The notes under the pieces are model-generated. The model was not told the DNA's origin. It saw only the letters and a list, made by a program, of their open reading frames with translations, and did no database searches. From positions 1 to 29,027 of the forward strand of contig CALEMB010000135.1 in assembly GCA_937902805.1 (NCBI GenBank): a stretch of DNA of 29,027 nucleotides, read 5' to 3'. Shown in pieces: positions 6,452 to 13,016 of this stretch. How positions within the stretch are numbered: the first letter of the stretch is position 1; every line of letters begins with the position of its first letter. The stretch comes from an uncultured Bacteroidales bacterium. GTDB lineage: Bacteria > Bacteroidota > Bacteroidia > Bacteroidales > F082. Position numbers and translations under genes: made by a program.

Positions 6452-6479
6452 CAAATATACGAAGAAATCAGAAAGACAA
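6452..6479 (-). promoter_or_regulatory. Promoter of the structured RNA
   Basis: The minus strand has CTTG (6480-6477) and TATATTTG (6459-6452) separated by 17 nt. It faces away from a second promoter at 6502, so the two are divergent. Confidence 0.65.
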
Positions 6480-6501
6480 GGCAGATTTGTAGTTTTTTTC
6501 T

Positions 6502-6509
6502 TACTTTTG
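6502..6509 (+). promoter_or_regulatory. -7 box for the second half of the hydrogenase-linked module
   Basis: TACTTTTG matches TAnnTTTG. It lies 150 bp upstream of the second DRTGG gene, so the split-off half of the module has its own start and a long leader holding two repeat elements. Confidence 0.55.
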
Positions 6510-6545
6510 CGGCAGAATAATCAAATTATATAATCGTGTGCCTCG

Positions 6546-6579
6546 GATTGCTTCGTTCCTCGCAATGACGCAAAGCGAC
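6546..6579. repeat. REP-like element, single arm
   Basis: The segment GATTGCTTCGTTCCTCGCAA (6546-6565) continues as TGACGC to 6571. The 26-nt stretch recurs exactly at 7510-7535, and both copies are followed by AAGCGAC or GAAGCGAC. This is a common type of dispersed intergenic repeat in Bacteroidetes. Confidence 0.85.
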
Positions 6580-6584
6580 AAAAA

Positions 6585-6616
6585 GTCCCGCGTCTCGCGT
6601 CCCGAAGTCCCGAGTC
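6585..6616. repeat. GAC/GTC heptad repeat, copy C (half element)
   Basis: GTCccgcGTCtcgcGTCccgaaGTCccgaGTC is the right-arm half of the same heptad family as copies A and B. It lies in the leader of the second DRTGG gene. Confidence 0.75.
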
Positions 6617-6659
6617 AACAAACAATTAAACGATTAAACAACCAACAATTCAACATACA

Positions 6660-7004
6660 ATGAAACTCAGAGAAATATCTGAACTTTTAAACGCCAAGGT
6701 GCTTTGCGGTCACGACCGCCTGGAAGAGGAACATGACTCCGCCTTCGCTTCCGACCTGATGAGCGACGTGCTCACCCTCGGCGACTACAACCCCGTTATT
6801 TTGACCGGTCTCTGCAACATGCAGACCATCCGCACCTGCGAGATGGGCAACCTCGACATCATCGTCCTGGTCAGGCGCAAGAAAGCCACCGAGGAGATGA
6901 TTGAGGAAGCCGAGGACGAAGGCATGGTGGTCATGGAATGTGACTTCTCCATGTTCAAGGCCTGCGGATTGCTCTTCAAAGCGGGTATGCAACCCATTTT
7001 CTGA
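6660..7004 (+). CDS. DRTGG-domain protein (second copy)
   Basis: This 114-residue single-domain protein is paralogous to the one at 2102-2437. Both start with a helix (MK-x-x-E), then a KVL-x-G turn, then the (I/F)-SDL-x-SDV core (residues 30-38 here: ASDLMSDV), and end near a C-terminal G-L-x-x helix. The strict DRTGG residues are replaced by DRLEE/EHDSA here, so the fold is inferred from the overall match. It precedes the anti-sigma-like ATPase by 22 bp and the hydrogenase homologue after that. Presence of two diverged copies suggests a heterodimer or two ligands (inference). Confidence 0.85.
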   Translation: MKLREISELLNAKVLCGHDRLEEEHDSAFASDLMSDVLTLGDYNPVILTGLCNMQTIRTCEMGNLDIIVLVRRKKATEEMIEEAEDEGMVVMECDFSMFKACGLLFKAGMQPIF

Positions 7005-7026
7005 TGTCAAACCAAAACACAACGCC

Positions 7027-7440
7027 ATGCACCTAGAATACCAAGTATATGAAGCGGACTTTGTGAACGCCGGAGCCGCATCGAGCGCCATCAAGAAGAC
7101 CTTGAAGCAACTCAACGTGAACCCGCAAATCGTGAAGCGGGTGGTCGTCGCCTTATACGAGGCTGAAGTCAACGCCATCGCACATGCCTACGGTGGCACC
7201 ATCTATGCCGACATCGAGCCCGACAAGATCACCCTGAAAGTCGTGGACACCGGTCCTGGCATCCCCGACATCGACTGGGCCATGCAGGAAGGTAACTCCA
7301 CCGCCTCGCCCGAGGTCCGCAACATGGGCTTTGGCGCGGGCATGGGTCTGCCCAACATACAAAAGAACGTCGACAAACTCAATGTCCAGTCCACCGTTGG
7401 TGTGGGAACGACCGTTGAGATGGAGGTTAATTTTGTGTAA
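7027..7440 (+). CDS. Anti-sigma-factor-like serine/threonine kinase ATPase (RsbW/SpoIIAB type)
   Basis: I take the start at 7027 (MHLEYQVYEADF), giving 137 residues, the size of the RsbW/SpoIIAB group. An upstream frame extension to 6901 would overlap the DRTGG gene in another frame and is rejected. ATPase motifs are an N-box EAEVNAIAHA (45-54), G1 DTGPGI (74-79), a flexible lid, G2 GFGAGMGLPNI (101-111) and G3 GVGTTV (125-130). Known relatives phosphorylate an anti-anti-sigma protein or bind a sigma factor, but neither is encoded in this window. In Clostridia similar genes accompany bifurcating hydrogenases. The partner may be one of the DRTGG proteins (inference). Confidence 0.9.
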   Translation: MHLEYQVYEADFVNAGAASSAIKKTLKQLNVNPQIVKRVVVALYEAEVNAIAHAYGGTIYADIEPDKITLKVVDTGPGIPDIDWAMQEGNSTASPEVRNMGFGAGMGLPNIQKNVDKLNVQSTVGVGTTVEMEVNFV

Positions 7441-7452
7441 TAACCGCGCTTT

Positions 7453-7535
7453 GCGTCATCGCGAGCGGAACACAGTGGAGCGTGGCAATCCAGAAATAAT
7501 AGCACTCTAGATTGCTTCGTTCCTCGCAATGACGC
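7453..7535. repeat. REP-like element, paired inverted arms
   Basis: The left arm (7453-7490, GCGTCATCGCGAG...GGCAATC) is the reverse complement, with an insertion, of the right arm (7510-7535), which is identical to the copy at 6546-6571. The arms flank a 19-nt centre, so this is a bipartite palindrome in the gap before the hydrogenase-like gene. Confidence 0.85.
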
Positions 7536-7540
7536 GAAGC

Positions 7541-7584
7541 GACAACTGACAACTGACAACTGAACAACTGAACAACTGACAACT
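7541..7584 (+). repeat. Six tandem GA(A)CAACT units abutting a start codon
   Basis: The units are GACAACT three times, GAACAACT twice and GACAACT once, ending at 7584. The next base starts the ATG of the hydrogenase-like gene. There is no Shine-Dalgarno sequence, so this array is the entire proximal leader. Confidence 0.95.
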
Positions 7585-8964
7585 ATGGAAAAGACTCCTT
7601 TCTTCCACGCCCTGAAAATCGATGAAGATACCTGCATCGGCTGCTCGCATTGCATGAAGATCTGCCCTACGGAGGCCCTACGTGTGCGCGACGGCAAAGC
7701 CATGCTCATTCCCGACCGCTGCATTGACTGCGGCAATTGTTTCAAGGTGTGCCCTACCCGATCCATTTATATCGAGCAAGACGACTTCGAGTCCATCTTC
7801 AACTATCCCGTGCGCGTGGCTCTCATCCCGGCTGTCTTTTTCGGGCAATTCCCCAATGACATCACCGTGTCGCGCATCTACGGCATCCTAAAGGAGTTGG
7901 GATTCACCCACATCATCGAGGCGGAGTCTTCCATACCTATTTACACTGCGGCCAAAAACAAATACGCCGCCGAGAATCCTGACATCCGTCCGCTCATCTC
8001 GACCTTTTGTCCAGCCATCGTGCGCCTCATCCAGGTGAAGTTTCCCGGCTTGACGGAGAACCTCATTCCCTTGCACGCGCCCATCGATATCACGGCGATG
8101 TATATCCGCCGCAAGATTAAAGCCGAGATGGAACTGAAAGACGACCAGATAGGCATTTTCTACATCACCCCCTGCGCCGCCAAGATTGCCGCAGTGAAAC
8201 TTCCGGTGGGAGAAGACAAGTCGCTGGTTGACGGTGTCATCAATATGGATTCGCTTTACAACCGTGTCTACAAGGAAATCAAGAAACAAGGACATAGCTA
8301 CAAGGAGCAGAAACTACCCGTCTCGCAGCTTTCGGCCGACGGCGTGCTGACCTCATTGACCAACGGCGAACGCCGCCTATCGTCGGCCCAACACTCCTAC
8401 TCCATTGACGAGATACATAATGTCATCGAGTTCCTTGAAAAAGTGGAAAACGAAGAAATTGAAGATGTCGATTTTCTCGAGTTGCGTGCATGTGACCAAA
8501 GCTGCCCGGGTGGCATCTTGACCTGCGACAACCGCTTCCTCATCTGCGAGCGCGTGTTCAGTCGTGCCCGCAAAATAGCTGATCGCGAGCGCAAGGGCGA
8601 GCAGACCAGAGATCACGAATTGGAAGAAGAGAGCAACTACCTGATGCGCAACATGAAGGTCGGCGAAATCAAACCACGTTCCATGCTTGTTTTGGACGAC
8701 AACATCGCCGTTGCCTTGGAGAAGATGAAGAAAATCGACGAATACCGTGCCCGTCTGCCCCAGACCGACTGCGGCATCTGTGGTGCCCCCACCTGCGACG
8801 CATTAGCCCGCGACATCGTCTGCGACAATGCTGAATTGACCGATTGCGTCTTCATCCAGCGCAACCTAGAAGCCCGTGGCAACATGGACGTGCATGAGTC
8901 ACTCAAGATCATGGAACTCATCTGGGGCAAGGAAAAGATGAATGACTATGTAAAGAATAAGTAA
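7585..8964 (+). CDS. Regulatory-type [FeFe]-hydrogenase homologue (HydS-like, no PAS domain)
   Basis: The 459-residue protein has two N-terminal [4Fe-4S] motifs (C17/20/23/27 and C46/49/52/56), then an H-cluster domain. All four H-cluster cysteines remain: C142 (STFCP), C197 (TPCAAK), C303 and C307 (ACDQSC), plus the cyanide-contacting K200. The cysteine that donates protons in catalytic enzymes (first Cys of TSCCP) is F141 here. Residues 385-425 are a further Fe-S domain with C396, C399, C404 and C421 (CGICGAPTC). Loss of the proton-relay Cys and an extra C-terminal cluster are features of sensory group C/D [FeFe] hydrogenases such as HydS; those with a PAS domain are longer. There is no signal peptide, so it is cytoplasmic. 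It is last in its operon, before a terminator. Hydrogen or redox sensing is inferred. Confidence 0.88.
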   Translation: MEKTPFFHALKIDEDTCIGCSHCMKICPTEALRVRDGKAMLIPDRCIDCGNCFKVCPTRSIYIEQDDFESIFNYPVRVALIPAVFFGQFPNDITVSRIYGILKELGFTHIIEAESSIPIYTAAKNKYAAENPDIRPLISTFCPAIVRLIQVKFPGLTENLIPLHAPIDITAMYIRRKIKAEMELKDDQIGIFYITPCAAKIAAVKLPVGEDKSLVDGVINMDSLYNRVYKEIKKQGHSYKEQKLPVSQLSADGVLTSLTNGERRLSSAQHSYSIDEIHNVIEFLEKVENEEIEDVDFLELRACDQSCPGGILTCDNRFLICERVFSRARKIADRERKGEQTRDHELEEESNYLMRNMKVGEIKPRSMLVLDDNIAVALEKMKKIDEYRARLPQTDCGICGAPTCDALARDIVCDNAELTDCVFIQRNLEARGNMDVHESLKIMELIWGKEKMNDYVKNK

Positions 8965-8970
8965 AACCTT

Positions 8971-9100
8971 GAGATTCCCTACGGGAATGGATTATTGTAT
9001 AATTGTAGAATGCGGCGGTTGTAAGTACCTATGGTTATGAGTCACTTACAATCGCCGCTTTTTGATTTTATCTCCTGACTCCATTCCCGCAGGGAATCCC
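8971..9100. repeat. Inverted pair of ATTCCCnnnGGGAAT palindromes flanking a terminator
   Basis: The left copy (8971-8991) and right copy (9080-9100) are near-perfect reverse complements, and each contains the 15-nt palindrome ATTCCC-nnn-GGGAAT. They enclose the terminator at 9012-9064. Confidence 0.8.
9012..9064 (+). terminator. Terminator of the hydrogenase-linked module
   Basis: GCGGCGGTTGTAAGT (9012-9026) pairs with ACTTACAATCGCCGC (9044-9058), one internal mismatch, and is followed by TTTTT. It lies 48 bp after the stop codon of the hydrogenase homologue. Confidence 0.92.
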
Positions 9101-9130
9101 ATCATGATTCATGACATCATTACCACAAAA

Positions 9131-9163
9131 CAAAAAACGACCGCCCTCAAACGAGAGCGGTCG
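9131..9163 (-). terminator. Terminator of rpsA
   Basis: On the minus strand GCGACCGC (9164-9157) pairs with GCGGTCG (9144-9138), followed by TTTTTTG. It begins 24 bp after the rpsA stop. Confidence 0.9.
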
Positions 9164-9187
9164 CTTTGCTTTTAGCAAGTGAAGGGA

Positions 9188-11086
9188 TTATTCGCCTTGT
9201 TGGGCTTTCTCTTGCTTCTCAAGGTTTTCCTTCAGACCAGCCAGAACTTCGAGGTCACCGAGGGTGCTGTGCTCAATGTTGTCATTGATTTGCTTCACAG
9301 TACGCTTGGCTTGCTTGGCGGCCTTGTCGGCAGCCTTTTCCTCTGCGCTCTTGACTTCCTTCTCTTCCTCTACCTTAGGCAGGGCGAGAATGATCTTCTT
9401 GCTTTCCTTGTTGAACTCAAGGACCTTGAACTCGAGGCTGTCGTCAACCTTAGCATTGGTGCCATCTTCCTTCTTCATGTAGCGGCTGGGGCAGAAACCC
9501 TCAACGCCGTAAGGCAGAGAAACGACGACGCCCTTGTCGGAGGCGCTGATGACAGTACCCTGGTGCATGGAACCGACGGTGAAGACGGTTTCAAACACGT
9601 CCCAAGGATTCTCTTCGAGTTGCTTGTGGCCGAGGCTGAGGCGGCGGTTCTCCTGGTCGACGTCGAGAACGACGACTTCGATGGTCTCGCCAACCTTGGT
9701 GAATTCAGCCGGGTGCTTGATCTTCTTCGACCAGCTGAGGTCGCTGATGTGGATCAGACCGTCAACACCTTCTTCGAGTTCGACGAAGATACCGAAGTTG
9801 GTGAAGTTACGCACGGTGGCGGTGTGCTTCGAGCCAATCGGATAGCGGTCGGTGATGTTGGCCCACGGGTCAGGCATCAACTGCTTCATGCCGAGGCTCA
9901 TCTTACGCTCTTCGCGGTCGAGAGTCAAAACCTTGGCTTCCACCTCGTCGCCTACCTTCAGGAAGTCCTGGGCGCTGCGGAGGTGTTGGCTCCATGACAT
10001 CTCGGACACGTGGATGAGGCCTTCAACGCCAGGAGCGATCTCGACGAACGCACCGTAGTCGGCGATGACGACGACCTTACCCTTGACAGTGTCGCCCACC
10101 TTGAGGTTCTCATCGAGAGCATCCCACGGATGAGGAGTGAGCTGCTTGAGACCCAAGGCAATACGTTTCTTGTTGTCGTCGAAGTCGAGGATGACGACCT
10201 TAATCTTCTCGTCCAACTTGACCACCTCTTCGGGGTGCGTGATGCGGCCCCAGCTGAGGTCGGTGATGTGGATGAGACCGTCGACGCCACCGAGGTCGAT
10301 GAACACACCGTAGCTGGTGATGTTCTTGACCACGCCTTCGAGGATCTGACCCTTCTCGAGCTTGCTGATGATCTCGGCCTTCTGGGCTTCGAGTTCGTCC
10401 TCGATGAGGGCTTTGTGAGACACAACCACGTTCTTGAACTCTTGGTTGATCTTCACGACTTTGAATTCCATCACGCTGTCAACAAACACGTCGTAGTCGC
10501 GAATCGGCTTGACGTCGATTTGTGAACCGGGCAGGAAGGCTTCGAGGCCGAACACTTCGACGATGAGGCCACCCTTGGTGCGGCTCTTGACATAACCGTT
10601 GACGATCTCGCCGCTTTCGTAGGCCTCGTTGACGCGATCCCACGACTTGAGCAGCTGAGCCTTCTTGTGAGAGAGGATGAGTTGGCCGTTGGGACCTTCT
10701 TGGTTCTCAACGTAGACTTCCACCTTGTCGCCCACCTTCAGGTTGGGGTTGGTGCGGAATTCTGCAACAGGAATAACACCATCGGACTTGAACCCGATGT
10801 TGACGACGACTTCGCGGTCGGTGATGGCCACCACAGTGCCTTCGATGACCTCGTGGTCGGCAATCTGGTTCATTGTGCCAGCATACTTCTCTTCGAGGTT
10901 CTTGCGTTCGTCAGCAGAATAGTTGTCGAACTTCTTGTGTGAAGAGGTCCAGTCGAAATCCTCAGCGGGAACCGGTTTCGGTCTCGGGGTCTTCACTTTC
11001 TTCTCAACCGGCTTTTCAGCGGGTTGCTCGACGGGCATTTCTTGTGCAGGCATAGCCTCGTTGATGATGTTTTCGTTTTCTTCCAT
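9188..11086 (-). CDS. rpsA: Ribosomal protein S1
   Basis: The 632-residue protein has a Pro/Glu-rich N-terminal tail (1-70), six S1 OB-fold domains (roughly 77-142, 158-225, 245-315, 332-400, 418-487, 505-570) and a charged Lys/Glu C-terminus. Domains 3-5 carry the classic GxV-x-x-(I/F)-x-x-(F/Y)-G-x-F-V-x-(L/I) pattern, with GLIH(I/V)(S/T)(D/E) repeated three times. S1 binds mRNA on the 30S subunit and is essential in most Gram-negatives. The length slightly exceeds E. coli S1 (557) because of the N-terminal tail, as is usual in Bacteroidetes. It has its own promoter and a structured leader. Confidence 0.97.
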   Translation of the reverse strand: MEENENIINEAMPAQEMPVEQPAEKPVEKKVKTPRPKPVPAEDFDWTSSHKKFDNYSADERKNLEEKYAGTMNQIADHEVIEGTVVAITDREVVVNIGFKSDGVIPVAEFRTNPNLKVGDKVEVYVENQEGPNGQLILSHKKAQLLKSWDRVNEAYESGEIVNGYVKSRTKGGLIVEVFGLEAFLPGSQIDVKPIRDYDVFVDSVMEFKVVKINQEFKNVVVSHKALIEDELEAQKAEIISKLEKGQILEGVVKNITSYGVFIDLGGVDGLIHITDLSWGRITHPEEVVKLDEKIKVVILDFDDNKKRIALGLKQLTPHPWDALDENLKVGDTVKGKVVVIADYGAFVEIAPGVEGLIHVSEMSWSQHLRSAQDFLKVGDEVEAKVLTLDREERKMSLGMKQLMPDPWANITDRYPIGSKHTATVRNFTNFGIFVELEEGVDGLIHISDLSWSKKIKHPAEFTKVGETIEVVVLDVDQENRRLSLGHKQLEENPWDVFETVFTVGSMHQGTVISASDKGVVVSLPYGVEGFCPSRYMKKEDGTNAKVDDSLEFKVLEFNKESKKIILALPKVEEEKEVKSAEEKAADKAAKQAKRTVKQINDNIEHSTLGDLEVLAGLKENLEKQEKAQQGE

Positions 11087-11165
11087 GTTTAAATTTGATA
11101 AAAATTGTACCCGTCTGCACTCCGGACCTTTGCCAACGAGGAGGTTAAACTTTTGATTATCAACT

Positions 11166-11204
11166 CAGACCGCTGATGTCGCCATCATTCCGGATGGCGG
11201 TCTG
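11166..11204 (-). promoter_or_regulatory. Hairpin in the rpsA leader
   Basis: In the transcript CAGACCG (from 11204) can pair with CGGTCTG (to 11166), and overlapping CGCCATC can pair with GATGGCG. The two pairings share bases, so they are alternative or stacked stems. The element begins 11 nt after the -7 box and lies 80-120 nt ahead of the start codon. It may be an S1 autoregulatory site. Confidence 0.5.
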
Positions 11205-11214
11205 AATCGGGCTG

Positions 11215-11222
11215 CAAAGATA
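11215..11222 (-). promoter_or_regulatory. -7 box of rpsA
   Basis: The minus strand reads TATCTTTG. It lies 129 bp ahead of the rpsA start and 35 bp after the stop of the upstream hydrolase gene, which has no visible terminator. Confidence 0.65.
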
Positions 11223-11256
11223 GGAAAACTTTTCTTACAAAATACTTCCTAACGAA

Positions 11257-12621
11257 TTATTTTTCAATTCCTTTGATAAAACTCACAATCATCTCCAAAA
11301 CCTCAGGAGAAATGGTCTCATCAATCGTGAAATATTCATTAGGCGAACCCGTCTCGCAATGCTGGAACAAATGGTTTAAATCCGGCATCTCGCGCAAGGT
11401 CATGTTGGTCTTACCATGTTCGGCGATGATTTTCTCGTAGGCAGGGAGATTTTGTGAAGCAATCACTTGCAAGTCCTTGGAGCCATTCAGCAACAAGGCT
11501 GGACATTGGGTCTGTACAATGGCTTCTGTGGGGTCGTATTTGAGGAAATAGTACATCCACGGCATCGTCATTTCCGACACGGTTCGTTCTGTCAACTCCT
11601 CGTTGTAGCCCCAACCTTGCACCAACTGGCGCATCAAACTATCAGCCTCTTCCCTATTGCTTGACGCCTCGATGATATCAAACAATTGTGCATTGGTGTT
11701 GCTGCTGAATTGTACAGCTTCTTCCGACATACCTGATGCCCTTAGAATGGCTGCCTGCTGTTCTTTGAGCACCTCGATGCCATTCACCGCTGGACCTGCC
11801 AAAGAGACCAGAAACGCCACCTCGGGACGTCGCGCCGCCACCATGAAGTTGATGATGCCACCTTCACTATGGCCCAAAATGCCTACGCGCGAAGCGTCAA
11901 CCTGCTTTTGGTTGCGAAGATAGTCAAATGCGGCTTCGGCATCGTAGGAGAAGTCCATGCTGGTGGCGTTGTAGACCTCACCTTCCGATCCACCTATGCC
12001 ACGGTCGTCGTAACGCAAGACGGCGACACCATGACGGACACAATAATCAGCAATGACCCAGAAAGGGCGGTGGTTCATCAATTCCTCGTCGCGGTTCTGC
12101 TGTCCACTACCAGAAACGAGCACCATGGCAGGAAATGGACCTTCGCCTTCAGGAATGGTCAGTGTGCCGACTAAGGTGTTGCCTTCTTTTTCATTGACGA
12201 ATGACACTTCTTCGATATGATAATTGAATGGCGGTTGCGGATCTTGCGGACGTGCCATTTGTTGTGTTTCCTTCTCCCCTTTTTCAAGGTTCAAGGGAAA
12301 AGTCATACCATGCTGCGTGAACTCGCCTTCAATGACCTTGTCTTTCAAAGCGCCCGAATAGCTGGCCCCCATAGCCGACATCGTCATCTGCAAATGGTTG
12401 TCCTGAAACACGGTCTCATCGACAGGAATATTGAAGGCGCTTTGGGCTGGCACATCCAAAGTGGCAGAATAGCCGTTTTCCGTTGACGCAATGTCAAAAG
12501 CCAACTCCAGTTGTAGCCCGCCAAGGTCGATTTCGCCTTTCCAATGACCTTCGATTTGGGCAAACGAAGACCCAATAACGAAGAATAATAGTATGATAAG
12601 ATTGCAGATTCTCGTTTTCAT
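11257..12621 (-). CDS. Secreted alpha/beta hydrolase with N-terminal lipid/ligand-type domain
   Basis: The 454-residue protein has a signal peptide (1-21, cut near SFA-Q). Residues 22-115 are a beta-rich domain (GHWKGEIDLGG..LELAF) common ahead of this hydrolase type. Residues 133-454 are an alpha/beta hydrolase. The nucleophile is S252 in GHSEGG, the acid is D383 (NGSKDLQV) and the base is H417 or H421 (DLNHLFQH). The oxyanion region is GSGQQNRDE (171-179). The family includes acyl-CoA-thioester and acyl esterases and peptidase-S9-like enzymes. The substrate is not evident. It is the last gene of the minus-strand membrane operon, 19 bp behind the 62-residue gene. No terminator follows, so readthrough into rpsA is possible. 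Confidence 0.9.
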   Translation of the reverse strand: MKTRICNLIILLFFVIGSSFAQIEGHWKGEIDLGGLQLELAFDIASTENGYSATLDVPAQSAFNIPVDETVFQDNHLQMTMSAMGASYSGALKDKVIEGEFTQHGMTFPLNLEKGEKETQQMARPQDPQPPFNYHIEEVSFVNEKEGNTLVGTLTIPEGEGPFPAMVLVSGSGQQNRDEELMNHRPFWVIADYCVRHGVAVLRYDDRGIGGSEGEVYNATSMDFSYDAEAAFDYLRNQKQVDASRVGILGHSEGGIINFMVAARRPEVAFLVSLAGPAVNGIEVLKEQQAAILRASGMSEEAVQFSSNTNAQLFDIIEASSNREEADSLMRQLVQGWGYNEELTERTVSEMTMPWMYYFLKYDPTEAIVQTQCPALLLNGSKDLQVIASQNLPAYEKIIAEHGKTNMTLREMPDLNHLFQHCETGSPNEYFTIDETISPEVLEMIVSFIKGIEK

Positions 12622-12640
12622 CTCTTTTTGATTTAGATTG

Positions 12641-12829
12641 TTACGGCATCCAGTCGTCCCGGGTGCCCAGCAACATACGGATAAACCCTATCGGGAACAC
12701 GAGCAGGAGACATACAGCAAACCATAACCAAAACGATTTGCCGCGCCTGCGGGCTATTAATCCACCAACCACCGCTTGTATGACGAGGAAGATGGCAACG
12801 ATAATCAAAATCAATATTTCATTATCCAT
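12641..12829 (-). CDS. 62-residue two-pass membrane peptide
   Basis: The sequence MDNEILILIIVAIFLVIQAV starts a first hydrophobic helix (4-25). A basic loop RRRGK (28-32) and a second helix (33-54) follow, so it is a small integral membrane protein with N- and C-termini outside the cytoplasm by the positive-inside rule. I recognise no family. It lies 10 bp after the Arc-type gene and 19 bp before the hydrolase gene, so it is part of the operon. Confidence 0.7.
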   Translation of the reverse strand: MDNEILILIIVAIFLVIQAVVGGLIARRRGKSFWLWFAVCLLLVFPIGFIRMLLGTRDDWMP

Positions 12830-12839
12830 AATACCTACT

Positions 12840-13016
12840 TTATTTCTTTTTACGCCCGCTCTTCTTCAGCGCCTCGGCGATAATCCACTGCAGCTGCCCG
12901 TTGACGGAGCGGAACTCGTCGGCAGCCCATTTCTCCACCGCCTCCATCGTCTCGGCATCGACACGGAGCAGAAAGGTTTTGTTGCTAGTATTGTCTTTTT
13001 CCTTAGCCATGTCCAT
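12840..13016 (-). CDS. Arc-family ribbon-helix-helix DNA-binding protein
   Basis: This 58-residue frame (MDMAKEKDNTSN to KKSGRKKK) carries an Arc-type ribbon-helix-helix. The strand NKTFLLRVD (12-20) supplies the DNA-contact ribbon. Helix 1 is AETMEAVEKWAADEF and helix 2 is SVNGQLQWIIAEALKK. In the Arc/MetJ fold a dimer of this unit binds operator DNA, and in toxin-antitoxin systems such proteins are antitoxins. The start overlaps the upstream stop as TAATG (13018-13014), showing translational coupling. A start two codons later is also possible. In Bacteroidetes such an Arc gene commonly sits with an SPFH gene (recalled, not tested). It may autoregulate the operon. Confidence 0.88.
   Translation of the reverse strand: MDMAKEKDNTSNKTFLLRVDAETMEAVEKWAADEFRSVNGQLQWIIAEALKKSGRKKK

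Noticed and set aside
6901..7026. N-terminal extension of the RsbW-like ATPase
   Set aside because: It would be read in another frame across the DRTGG gene and contains unlikely Trp/Cys-rich sequence. The family length fits the start at 7027.
9179..9997. Long plus-strand ORF of 272 codons opposite rpsA
   Set aside because: It is the antisense shadow of a strongly conserved gene in codon-biased sequence, with no plausible start signals or family match.
12840..13016. Complete toxin-antitoxin pair with the Arc-type protein as antitoxin
   Set aside because: No small toxin of a known family is next to it. The neighbours are larger membrane proteins, so a regulator is at least as likely.
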